From NCBI GenBank assembly GCA_964398885.1, contig CAYNOU010000099.1:1-5861 (forward strand): a stretch of 5,861 bases of DNA, written 5' to 3'. The position numbers and the translations under genes were made by a program. The notes below the pieces were generated by a model that searched no databases, was not told where the DNA came from, and saw nothing but the letters and a program-made list of their open reading frames with translations. Shown here one piece after another: positions 1 to 5,423 of the stretch. Numbering within the stretch: the first letter of the stretch is position 1; the number at the start of each line of letters is the position of its first letter. The DNA is from JAGMCF01 sp964398885. Its GTDB lineage: Bacteria > Cloacimonadota > Cloacimonadia > JGIOTU-2.

Positions 1-47
1 AAATTATGTTAGGAATTGAACGGTCATATCTGGGTGGAGGAAAATAA
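1..47 (+). CDS. C-terminal tail of an upstream gene (partial)
   Basis: One frame is open from the left edge to a TAA at 45-47 and reads IMLGIERSYLGGGK before the stop. The next gene starts 13 bases later with its own SD in the gap, which is normal spacing within a co-transcribed unit. The fragment could instead be non-coding leader, because only 14 codons are visible and they carry no recognisable motif. No function can be assigned. Confidence 0.4.
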   Translation, partial: IMLGIERSYLGGGK

Positions 48-50
48 GAA

Positions 51-55
51 AGGAG
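51..55 (+). promoter_or_regulatory. Shine-Dalgarno site fixing the start at 61
   Basis: AGGAG lies five bases before the ATG at 61. The same frame stays open upstream to about position 16, but the only earlier start options have no SD. The residues they would add are polar and precede the membrane anchor, so 61 is the better start. Confidence 0.75.
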
Positions 56-60
56 AAAAA

Positions 61-1008
61 ATGAAATTTTCAGAAACTATACAAAAGGTTGATAGAAGAT
101 ATATCTATATTGTAGTTGCTTTGGCTGTAATTATCCCTCTTATTTTTCCACTTGGCTTAAAGACTTATACGACAACACCTGTAGAAGACCTATATAGACA
201 TATTGATGCTATTGCTGGCAGAGACGATAAAGCAATTCTGATTGACTTCCTTCATGACCCATCAGTTATGCCAGAGTTATATCCTATGGAAATTGCACTT
301 ATGAAGCATTGTTTTGCGAGAAAAATTAAACTATTTGCAATTTCCTGGATGCCGACAGGTGCTCCGATTATAGAAATGGCTCTCTCAGAAGTTAAAGAAG
401 ACTTTCCAGATATTAAAGTCAATGTAGATTATTGCAATTTCGGATTTAAGCCATGGGCTTTAACAATACCAATTATTCTCGGAATGGGCGATGATATTGC
501 AAAGGCAGTTGAAACTAATAGTGAAGGTAGCAAACTTGAAGATTTACCAATAATGAAAAATATTAAGAATTACGATAATATCCAAATTGTAATGCAAATA
601 TCAGGTTCAACTTCCGGATATCTATGGTATACCTATGCCCGTCCAAGATTTGGCGTGGATGTAGGCGTTGGTGTTACTGCTGTTATGGCTGCCGATGTGT
701 ATCCTTATTTACAAACCGGCCAATTGCTCGGAAGCATGGGCGGATTGAAAGGCGCAGCCGAATATGAGAAATTAGTTGATGTTTTTGCCATGCAAGGTCT
801 TGATTATAGCAAGAAAAAGGCAAGAGATATTGCGTGGAGTTCAAAACAATATTCATTATCAAATATACCATATAAATACAAAAAAGCAAGAATTGGTATG
901 GACGCACAAGCAGTCGTGCACGTTCTGATAATTCTGTTTATTATAATTGGGAATATTGGATATTTTTTGGATAAGAGAGCAGAAAAAAAGCGAAAGTATG
1001 CTAAATAA
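61..1008 (+). CDS. Conserved membrane-anchored protein of unknown function, first of a two-gene membrane module
   Basis: This is a 315-residue protein. A hydrophobic helix spans about residues 14-32, preceded by basic DRR, and a second spans about 285-302, followed by a strongly basic tail (KRAEKKRKYAK). The positive-inside rule puts both termini in the cytoplasm and the roughly 250-residue middle outside the membrane. The middle looks like an alternating alpha/beta (Rossmann-like) fold: ILIDF near 59-63 ends a strand, MPELYPMEIALMKHCF forms a helix, and LFAISW is the next strand. Conserved-looking blocks are MPELYPM (70-76), TIPIILGMGDDI (135-146), YLQTGQLLGSMGGLKGAAEYE (216-236) and GMDAQAVVHVLIILF (279-293). 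From memory, these last blocks recur in hypothetical proteins of several uncultured or deep-branching lineages, next to a multi-spanning partner like the gene at 1184. I know no biochemical function. It lacks the cysteine of a lipoprotein and any evident nucleotide-binding loop. The gene is certain; its role is open. Confidence 0.85.
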   Translation: MKFSETIQKVDRRYIYIVVALAVIIPLIFPLGLKTYTTTPVEDLYRHIDAIAGRDDKAILIDFLHDPSVMPELYPMEIALMKHCFARKIKLFAISWMPTGAPIIEMALSEVKEDFPDIKVNVDYCNFGFKPWALTIPIILGMGDDIAKAVETNSEGSKLEDLPIMKNIKNYDNIQIVMQISGSTSGYLWYTYARPRFGVDVGVGVTAVMAADVYPYLQTGQLLGSMGGLKGAAEYEKLVDVFAMQGLDYSKKKARDIAWSSKQYSLSNIPYKYKKARIGMDAQAVVHVLIILFIIIGNIGYFLDKRAEKKRKYAK

Positions 1009-1011
1009 AGC

Positions 1012-1079
1012 CACGAACCAACACTAACTATCACGAACAAAAATTTCATTATATAATAAAGAGTTAGTGCTTGTTCGTG
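1012..1079. repeat. Structured dispersed repeat, copy A (family with 4184-4263)
   Basis: A near-perfect inverted repeat has 17-base arms at 1012-1028 and 1063-1079, with 15 of 17 positions pairing, around an AT-rich loop. The tail of the left half contains a second CACGAAC (1032-1038), repeating the first bases of the arm. The element begins three bases after the stop codon of the preceding gene, within the string AGCCACGAA, exactly as in the second copy. No run of T follows the right arm, so it is not a canonical Rho-independent terminator, although it may end or stabilise the transcript. Confidence 0.8.
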
Positions 1080-1082
1080 TTT

Positions 1083-1150
1083 ACCCTGTGAAATAATGGT
1101 TACAAAAAATGGTAAATTATTTTGTTTTTAAGTTTTATATTTCACAGGGT
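1083..1150. repeat. Palindromic repeat, CCC(C/T)GTGAA family, copy 1
   Basis: Perfect 13-base inverted arms lie at 1083-1095 (ACCCTGTGAAATA) and 1138-1150, around an AT-rich loop of about 42 bases. The arms resemble the hairpin at 3355-3386, and two differing base pairs have changed on both sides. The element sits only three bases after the preceding repeat, so this 175-base spacer is almost wholly made of palindromic DNA. No T-tract follows. Confidence 0.7.
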
Positions 1151-1183
1151 GAAGTTGGTGGCGGATAATTTATTGGAGGATAA

Positions 1184-1780
1184 ATGACTGAAACTATTGG
1201 AATCTGGATTGCTGCATTTTTAACTTTGTGTATGTTTTCTTTTCTATACAAAGATAATCCATTTTATAAATTTGCAGAGCATCTCTTTGTGGGTGTTTCT
1301 ATGGGATATGCTATACCACTTACCTGGTATAATGCTTTTATACCTTATGCATATAATCCTTTATTTTTAAAGAAAGAGTATATTCTTATTATTCCTTTTA
1401 TTATTGGTATGATGTACTGGCTTAGATTTTCTGGGAGGCTCAGCTGGGTAAGTAGATATCCAATTGCATTTGGGCTGGGTATTGTTGGCATGGGTGTCCC
1501 TATGTCTATGCACGCAGGTGTGTTAGTCCAAATGCGAAGTATGATGTTGCCTCTAAATAATATCAATACTATTCTTATATTTATTGGAACGGTTAGTATT
1601 TTGTGTTACTTCTTTTTCTCAAAAGCACATACAGGAGCTTATGGAAAATTTACCTCTCTTGGCATCTGGTTTATGATGATAGGATTTGGTGCCTCATTTG
1701 GCTATACAGTAATGGCTCGTATTTCTTTACTCATTGGAAGAATAGAATTTTTGCTTGAAGAGTGGTTACATTTACTTTAA
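1184..1780 (+). CDS. Six-helix integral membrane protein of unknown function, partner of the gene at 61
   Basis: This 198-residue protein is very hydrophobic. Likely membrane helices lie at about residues 3-21, 32-55, 66-81, 92-112, 126-145 and 158-183. Recognisable conserved-looking strings are FLYKDNPFYKFAEHLFVGVS (20-39) and GYAIPLTWYN (41-50). The charged and polar KDN, EH and SMH residues near helix ends might form a functional site. GGAGG at 1175-1179 stands four bases before the ATG, supporting this start. It follows the other membrane protein in the same direction, and a terminator closes the pair, so they are probably transcribed together and may form one complex. I do not match it to any characterised transporter or enzyme family. 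Its hydrophobicity and length make it a real gene, but no function can be stated. Confidence 0.85.
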   Translation: MTETIGIWIAAFLTLCMFSFLYKDNPFYKFAEHLFVGVSMGYAIPLTWYNAFIPYAYNPLFLKKEYILIIPFIIGMMYWLRFSGRLSWVSRYPIAFGLGIVGMGVPMSMHAGVLVQMRSMMLPLNNINTILIFIGTVSILCYFFFSKAHTGAYGKFTSLGIWFMMIGFGASFGYTVMARISLLIGRIEFLLEEWLHLL

Positions 1781-1801
1781 GTAAAAATAAATAAATAAAA
1801 T

Positions 1802-1857
1802 AGCACAAAGGCATATCTTATGGATGGAAGTTTATTATTATGTCTTTGTGCTTTTTT
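1802..1857 (+). terminator. Rho-independent terminator after the membrane-protein pair
   Basis: A 14-base stem (1802-1815 with 1839-1852; one G-T pair, the rest perfect) begins AGCACAAAG and is followed directly by six T (1852-1857). It starts 21 bases after the stop codon at 1778-1780. Of all the hairpins in the window it is the clearest standard terminator. Confidence 0.85.
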
Positions 1858-2008
1858 CTTGGAAAATAAGGTTTTCTTGACCTCAATCCTCTCCTAAAAG
1901 GAAAATTGAAATACACAACCATTTAACCATTTTAATGGTTTTGAAACCGTTAAAACGATTAAAAAACTCTGTTTCATTCTTTACCCACAAATAAATTTGT
2001 GAGCTTCT

Positions 2009-2035
2009 TTTACAAACTCCATATTTGTGTATAAT
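2009..2035 (+). promoter_or_regulatory. Possible upstream promoter
   Basis: TTTACA (2009-2014) is followed after 15 bases by a perfect TATAAT (2030-2035). The spacing is slightly short. If used, the transcript would cross the two GC-containing hairpins before reaching apbE. It is weaker than the candidate at 2114. Confidence 0.3.
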
Positions 2036-2113
2036 GGAAAGCCTAAAAGGAGAGGAAGACAAAATTCTCCTTCTCCTTATAGGAGACGGTCCCCGCGGAC
2101 ACGGGGATAGAGG

Positions 2114-2141
2114 TTGAAGTTAATCAAAAGTTTTTTATAAT
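2114..2141 (+). promoter_or_regulatory. Likely sigma70-type promoter for apbE
   Basis: TTGAAG (2114-2119) is followed after 16 bases by a perfect TATAAT (2136-2141). Transcription would start near 2148, giving a leader of about 125 bases before apbE that contains the two small ORFs and the hairpin at 2200-2247. The terminator at 1802-1857 upstream makes a new promoter in this gap expected. Confidence 0.5.
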
Positions 2142-2154
2142 ATCTCATAAAAAA

Positions 2155-2214
2155 ATGAAAATAATCTATTTTGCAGATCCCATTAGAAGTTTTAATAAAG
2201 GAGTACGAAAATGA
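2155..2214 (+). CDS. Possible 19-residue small ORF upstream of apbE
   Basis: ATG at 2155 opens a frame reading MKIIYFADPIRSFNKGVRK, with a stop at 2212-2214. It starts about seven bases after the predicted transcription start, so it would be almost leaderless, and it has no SD. Its TGA overlaps the ATG of the next small ORF in ATGA form. The first residues resemble the opening strand of many enzymes, so it could also be a relic of a truncated gene. It is short enough to be chance. Confidence 0.2.
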   Translation: MKIIYFADPIRSFNKGVRK

Positions 2215-2247
2215 GTCACGAAAAATCGGGATTCGTTTTCGCACTCC
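2200..2247. repeat. Long imperfect hairpin immediately upstream of apbE
   Basis: 17-base arms at 2200-2216 (beginning GGAGTACGAAAA) and 2231-2247 (ending TTTTCGCACTCC) pair with three differences. Two of these are G-T wobbles in RNA on this strand, and the loop is 14 bases. The left arm contains the GGAG of the only strong SD in the leader and also the ATG of the 19-codon ORF at 2211, so folding would hide both. It may be another dispersed repeat, although no second copy is in the window. Confidence 0.6.
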
Positions 2248-2270
2248 AAATATATCTGACTAATAAATAA
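2211..2270 (+). CDS. Possible leader peptide of 19 residues before apbE
   Basis: ATG at 2211 is preceded by AAAGGAG with ideal spacing of about seven bases. The frame reads MSHEKSGFVFALQIYLTNK and stops at 2268-2270, one base before the apbE ATG. This is the best ribosome-binding site in the leader, whereas apbE itself has none, so translation could reach apbE by coupling from this ORF. Against it, most of the codons lie inside the palindrome at 2200-2247, so the peptide sequence may simply reflect the repeat. Confidence 0.3.
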   Translation: MSHEKSGFVFALQIYLTNK

Positions 2271-2271
2271 T

Positions 2272-3279
2272 ATGAAAAGCAGAAAGATTTATCAAATAGT
2301 TTTTATTATACTTCTATTTACTATTATATATATAAGAATTTCTTATGACAAAAATAAACCAATAAAAGAAACAAGAGTAGCTTTAGGAACTTTTGTTACC
2401 ATTGATATTCAGGATAGAAATGTTAATAATAAAGAAATTATAGATTCCTCTTTTGCTTTAATACATAAATACGAAGATAAACTTTCCATTTCAATTGAAA
2501 ATAGTGAAATTAGTAAAATAAATAGCTCAGAGAAAAATGAAATACAAATTTCAAACGATGTGAAAAATTTAATTGATGAATCTCATAAAATCAGTGAATT
2601 GTCAAATGGTGCATTTGATATAACTATTGGAACGATTTTAGAAAAATACGATTTTGTAAATAAAATTATGCCCGATTCAAATAAGATAAAAAATATGCTT
2701 AATCTTATTGACTATAAATATTTGCAAACAAATAGTGATACACTTATTAAAAAGAAAAAGAATATTCATCTTGACTTAGGTGGTATCGCAAAAGGATATA
2801 TTGTTGATAAAGTGATAGAATATTTGACATCACAAGGAATTCAGTATGCAGCAGTTAATGCAGGTGGAGACCTCTTTGTATTAGGAAACAAAAAGAATGA
2901 TGTATGGAAAATCGGTATCAGGCATCCCCGTTCTGAAGATGAAATATTTGGTGAAGTGTCTTTAAAAAATATGTCAATTGTAACATCTGGCGATTATGAA
3001 CAATTCTTTTTTATAGATGGGAAAAGGATTCATCATATTCTTAATCCAAAAACTGGGCTTCCTGCTAATAGATCTATAAGCTCAACAGTAATTGCACCTA
3101 ATGCCACAACCGCAGATGCTCTATGCACTGCAATTTTTGTAATGGGACCACAAACTGGAATTTCTCTCATCAATAGTCTGGAAAATGTAGAAGCCATAGT
3201 AATTTATGAGAAAGATGGAAAGTTGCAATGTGAATTATCAAATGATTTTTCAAGGTATAATTTTCACCGTAGTGAATAA
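2272..3279 (+). CDS. apbE: FAD:protein FMN transferase (ApbE family)
   Basis: ApbE enzymes cleave FAD and attach FMN covalently to a Thr or Ser of target proteins such as Rnf/Nqr subunits or exported flavoproteins, acting outside the cytoplasmic membrane with Mg2+. The 335 residues have family length. The motifs run in order: alpha/beta entry GTFVTIDI (39-46), GAFDITIG (113-120), the FAD-binding core HLDLGGIAKGYIVDK (166-180), NAGGDL (196-201), SGDYEQFF (239-246), HHILNPKTG (254-262) and the C-terminal ATTADALCTAIFVMGP (278-293), which holds the metal-site Asp and Thr. An uncleaved-looking hydrophobic helix (about 7-22) anchors the N terminus; no lipobox cysteine is visible, unlike many ApbE lipoproteins. 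No target flavoprotein gene lies nearby. The start has no SD and follows a possible leader ORF by one base, so expression may depend on coupling. Confidence 0.95.
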   Translation: MKSRKIYQIVFIILLFTIIYIRISYDKNKPIKETRVALGTFVTIDIQDRNVNNKEIIDSSFALIHKYEDKLSISIENSEISKINSSEKNEIQISNDVKNLIDESHKISELSNGAFDITIGTILEKYDFVNKIMPDSNKIKNMLNLIDYKYLQTNSDTLIKKKKNIHLDLGGIAKGYIVDKVIEYLTSQGIQYAAVNAGGDLFVLGNKKNDVWKIGIRHPRSEDEIFGEVSLKNMSIVTSGDYEQFFFIDGKRIHHILNPKTGLPANRSISSTVIAPNATTADALCTAIFVMGPQTGISLINSLENVEAIVIYEKDGKLQCELSNDFSRYNFHRSE

Positions 3280-3288
3280 TAAGGAATT

Positions 3289-3329
3289 TGGAGTCAGTGA
3301 GTCTCTCGCCGACAGAGTCGACGACTCCA
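3289..3329. repeat. Palindromic intergenic element after apbE
   Basis: TGGAGTC (3289-3295) and GACTCCA (3323-3329) are perfect inverted arms. The interior holds a small CTCT/AGAG hairpin (3303-3317) and repeated GAGTC/GTCGAC strings, and it is clearly richer in GC than the flanks. It starts 10 bases after the apbE stop and has no T-tract after it. It looks like a short mobile or dispersed palindrome rather than a terminator, but only one copy is present here. Confidence 0.5.
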
Positions 3330-3354
3330 TATAAAGATTGATAATAATGAATGA

Positions 3355-3386
3355 CCCCGTTGAAGTAAAAAAACAACTTCACGGGG
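3355..3386. repeat. Palindromic repeat, CCC(C/T)GTGAA family, copy 2
   Basis: CCCCGT-T-GAAGT (3355-3366, one bulged T) pairs with ACTTCACGGGG (3376-3386) around an A-rich loop of nine bases. It shares its arm pattern with the hairpin at 1083-1150: the C-G and G-C pairs here are T-A and A-T there. The stem is GC-rich at its base, but the following bases are CAGGCC rather than T, so termination would be inefficient. Confidence 0.65.
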
Positions 3387-3393
3387 CAGGCCT

Positions 3394-3414
3394 AATGACT
3401 TAATGACCAATGAC
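3394..3414 (+). repeat. Short AATGAC tandem repeat overlapping the folE2 start
   Basis: AATGAC occurs at 3394, 3402 and 3409, spaced by eight and seven bases, and a related AATGAATGACC lies at 3348-3356. The last copy supplies the ATG and second codon of folE2. No SD lies between the repeat and the start, so the repeat seems to have replaced the normal initiation region. Confidence 0.5.
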
Positions 3415-4180
3415 TAAATATAAAGACATCCAAAATCAACAAGATAAACGGGAGATAACAATAAATAAAGTCGGCGTAAAAGGATTAAAGTATCCTATTG
3501 TTCTGGAAGATCGAGAAAATGGAAAGCAAAATTCAATTGCAACTGTTAATATGTATGTTGAATTGTCTTCAAATTTTCGTGGTACGCATATGAGTAGATT
3601 CGTTGAAATTCTAAATCATTATCATAAAGAAACCATTGTTGATAATCTTGAAAACCTGCTTTCAGAAATGAAGAAAAAATTAGATGCAAATATCGCATAT
3701 ATTGAATTTGAATTTCCATATTTCATAAAAAAGCAAGCCCCTGTTTCAAAAGAGGAATCGCTAATGTCATATAATTGTAAGTTTGATGCAAAGTTAGATA
3801 AAAAATTTCAATTTGAGATGTCTGCTACTGTTCCTGTTATTAGTCTTTGCCCTTGCTCAAAAGAAATTAGTGATTTTGGGGCTCATAATCAGAGAACTTA
3901 TGTTACAGCAAAAATAATGTATAAAGATTTCGTTTGGTTAGAAGAATTAATAGAAATAATTGAGAAATCGGGGAGTAGTGAATTATATTCAATGTTAAAA
4001 AAAGCTGACGAAAAATATGTTACAGAAAAATCTTATAATAATCCAAAATTTGTAGAAGATATTGTTCGTGAAGTTGCAGAAAAATTAAAGAATGACAAAA
4101 GAATTACTTTTTACAAAGTTGAAGCAGAAAGCATTGAATCAATTCATAATCATAATGCGTATGCGATGGTGTTAAAGTGA
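3410..4180 (+). CDS. folE2: GTP cyclohydrolase FolE2 (type IB)
   Basis: FolE2 converts GTP to 7,8-dihydroneopterin triphosphate, the first step toward folate and, through QueD, toward queuosine. It works in the cytoplasm as the metal-flexible alternative to FolE. The 256 residues match the family length throughout. Typical blocks are DKREITINKVGVKGLKYPI (12-30), FRGTHMSRFVEIL (56-68), LCPCSKEISDFGAHNQRT (146-163), SYNNPKFVEDIVREVA (208-223) and ESIHNHNAYA (243-252). The expected metal-site residues are present: Cys147, His159, a Glu near 201 and His246. The ATG at 3410 gives the expected N terminus but has no SD and lies inside a short repeat. Other folate or queuosine genes are absent from the window, so the gene is isolated or belongs with the ROK kinase downstream only by proximity. 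Confidence 0.95.
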   Translation: MTKYKDIQNQQDKREITINKVGVKGLKYPIVLEDRENGKQNSIATVNMYVELSSNFRGTHMSRFVEILNHYHKETIVDNLENLLSEMKKKLDANIAYIEFEFPYFIKKQAPVSKEESLMSYNCKFDAKLDKKFQFEMSATVPVISLCPCSKEISDFGAHNQRTYVTAKIMYKDFVWLEELIEIIEKSGSSELYSMLKKADEKYVTEKSYNNPKFVEDIVREVAEKLKNDKRITFYKVEAESIESIHNHNAYAMVLK

Positions 4181-4183
4181 AGC

Positions 4184-4263
4184 CACGAATCCCCAATCTA
4201 ATTGGTGACACAAACTATCACAAACAAAAAAATAAATAATGAAAAAGTTTGTGTCAGTTCGTG
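4184..4263. repeat. Structured dispersed repeat, copy B (family with 1012-1079)
   Basis: The fold predicted by eye is a three-way junction. An outer helix CACGAA/TTCGTG (4184-4189 with 4258-4263) encloses a hairpin CCAAT-CTA-ATTGG (4193-4205). It also encloses a perfect 11-base stem TGACACAAACT/AGTTTGTGTCA (4206-4216 with 4246-4256) with an A-rich loop. It begins three bases after the folE2 TGA within AGCCACGAA, as copy A does after its stop. ACTATCAC followed by (G/A)AACAAAAA is shared with copy A, and one pair of the stem has changed on both sides. It lies directly before the ROK kinase and may occupy its leader. Confidence 0.8.
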
Positions 4264-4287
4264 TTAGTTAAAGGCAAAATTTTAAAC

Positions 4288-5214
4288 ATGAAAACTTTAG
4301 GAATGGATGTTGGCGGAACTAACATTAAGTATGGAATTGTCCAATGCGAATTACAAATTACAAATTACAAATTACAAATTACAAATTCAGTAAAAACAGA
4401 GGCTTCAAAAGGCAAAGAATTTACAATTAATAAGATTATTTCAATAATTGAGAAATGTAAAAAGGATTATGATATAAAATCCGTTGGCATTGGTATTGCC
4501 GGCTTGGTCGATTCCGCAAGTGGTATTATTTTTGAATCACCTAATCTTCCGGATTGGAAAGATATAAATCTAAAAAATGAATTGAAAGTAGTAGACCGGC
4601 CAATCTTTATTGATAATGATGCTAACTGTTTTGCTTATGGTGAGTATTTACTAAGAAACGATAGAACAATAAGAAATTTGATTGGAATCACGCTTGGAAC
4701 TGGAATTGGTGGTGGACTGATTACTGATGGAGAACTTTATCATGGAAGTTATGGCTTTGCTGCAGAGATTGGCCATATTAAGGTCGTGCCAGATGGAAGA
4801 AGATGCAACTGCGGACAGAATGGATGTCTGGAAGCCTATTCTTCAGGTTTTGCAATTGAAAAAAAGAGTAAAGAAATCTTTGGCGAAAAAATTGAAGTTA
4901 GTAAACTTTACAAAATGGCTTTAAAAGATAATAGAAATGCAATAAAGATATTCAATGAAGCATTTGAAAAACTTGGAATCGTTTGTGCAGGATTGATAAA
5001 TTTGCTTAATCCCGACATTATTGTTTTGGGAGGTGGACTTTCTAATATGAGAGATTTTCTTTTGATTCCTGTAAAAAATGTTGTTCAAAAAAACTGCTAT
5101 GAAAAGCTATATAAAAAAGTAAGAATAGAAGTGAGCAAATCCGATATGGACTCTGCAATTATTGGCGCTGCAACTCTGTCCTTAAAAAATAGTCAAGATA
5201 ACAAATTAACTTGA
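4288..5214 (+). CDS. ROK-family sugar kinase (glucokinase-like)
   Basis: ROK kinases phosphorylate glucose, N-acetylmannosamine or related sugars with ATP in the cytoplasm. The 308 residues carry the family features in order: phosphate-binding DVGGTNIKYGIV (7-18), GIGIAGLVD (67-75), sugar- and catalytic-site IDNDANCFAYGEY (108-120, with Asp111 as likely base), LGTGIGGG (136-143), EIGH (160-163), and the zinc motif CNCGQNGCLE (173-182; Cys173, Cys175, Cys180 and His163). INLLNPDIIVLGGGLS lies near the C terminus. No N-terminal helix-turn-helix is present, so this is a kinase and not a ROK repressor. I chose ATG 4288 because an upstream TTG at 4249 would add 13 residues encoded by the repeat at 4184-4263; the SD is weak (AAAGG about 14 bases away). 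A 7-bp tandem repeat inserts LQITNYKLQITN (22-33) between the first two beta strands. The substrate cannot be chosen from sequence alone. Confidence 0.9.
   Translation: MKTLGMDVGGTNIKYGIVQCELQITNYKLQITNSVKTEASKGKEFTINKIISIIEKCKKDYDIKSVGIGIAGLVDSASGIIFESPNLPDWKDINLKNELKVVDRPIFIDNDANCFAYGEYLLRNDRTIRNLIGITLGTGIGGGLITDGELYHGSYGFAAEIGHIKVVPDGRRCNCGQNGCLEAYSSGFAIEKKSKEIFGEKIEVSKLYKMALKDNRNAIKIFNEAFEKLGIVCAGLINLLNPDIIVLGGGLSNMRDFLLIPVKNVVQKNCYEKLYKKVRIEVSKSDMDSAIIGAATLSLKNSQDNKLT
4350..4387 (+). repeat. Heptanucleotide tandem repeat inside the ROK kinase gene
   Basis: ATTACAA is repeated five times (4350-4384) followed by a partial ATT. Since 7 is not a multiple of 3, three units encode seven residues, which explains the peptide period LQITNYK. 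The present copy number keeps the gene open. Loss of one unit would read into TAA at 4391-4393, and gain of one unit would stop at TAA 4428-4430. Such repeats typically change length by replication slippage. Confidence 0.9.
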
Positions 5215-5423
5215 AGTAAAGAAAAATTAAAAAAAATAAATAAAATTTAAAATAAATTTGACAAAAACATTGCGTAGTTATTTTTTTTGGTAAATTAAAA
5301 TTCAAATCAATATTGGAATTACAAAGAGCCTTGAAAAATGTTTCATAAAAAGAAGTTGGTAAAAATAGAAACTAATCAATTGACAAAAGAAATGTCTCAA
5401 ATAGGTAAACCCTTTTATAGGGT

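Larger units (their letters stand above)
1858..2154. other. Non-coding spacer with several short palindromes
   Basis: No credible gene is visible. The spacer holds a tandem 8-base duplication AACCATTT (1917-1932) overlapping a palindrome AACCATT/AATGGTT (1925-1940). It also holds a CACAAA/TTTGTG hairpin (1986-2001) and a 9-base inverted pair TCCTCTCCT (1887-1895) and AGGAGAGGA (2048-2056), which shares CCTAAAAGG in direct orientation. Two tight hairpins follow: TCTCCT-TAT-AGGAGA (2072-2086) and TCCCCG/CGGGGA (2090-2107). The latter is a GC-rich island in AT-rich DNA. None has the length or shape of a tRNA or of a riboswitch I know. Confidence 0.6.

Noticed and set aside
683..1049. Two reverse-strand reading frames (683-907 and 804-1049) under the first membrane gene
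   Set aside because: They overlap the well-supported forward gene, have no SD and show no recognisable domain; their hydrophobic content mirrors the forward helix at the end of that gene.
1012..1150. CRISPR-like array from the closely spaced repeats
   Set aside because: The units are inverted arms of two different palindromes, not regularly spaced identical direct repeats with unique spacers.
1345..1566. Reverse-strand frame within the six-helix protein gene
   Set aside because: It lies wholly inside a strong forward gene, and its composition is what the complement of membrane-helix codons gives.
2090..2107. tRNA or riboswitch suggested by the GC-rich island
   Set aside because: Only a single six-pair hairpin is present; there is no cloverleaf, T-arm or known aptamer core around it.
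3170..3382. Reverse-strand frame across the apbE end and the following spacer
   Set aside because: It runs through two palindromic repeats and the conserved C terminus of ApbE and has no motif.
4249..4287. Upstream TTG start for the ROK kinase
   Set aside because: The extra 13 residues would come from the right arm of the dispersed repeat, and ROK kinases usually begin a few residues before DVGGT, as ATG 4288 gives.
4727..4924. Second forward frame inside the ROK kinase
   Set aside because: It overlaps the zinc-motif region of the kinase in another frame; the kinase frame has all family motifs.
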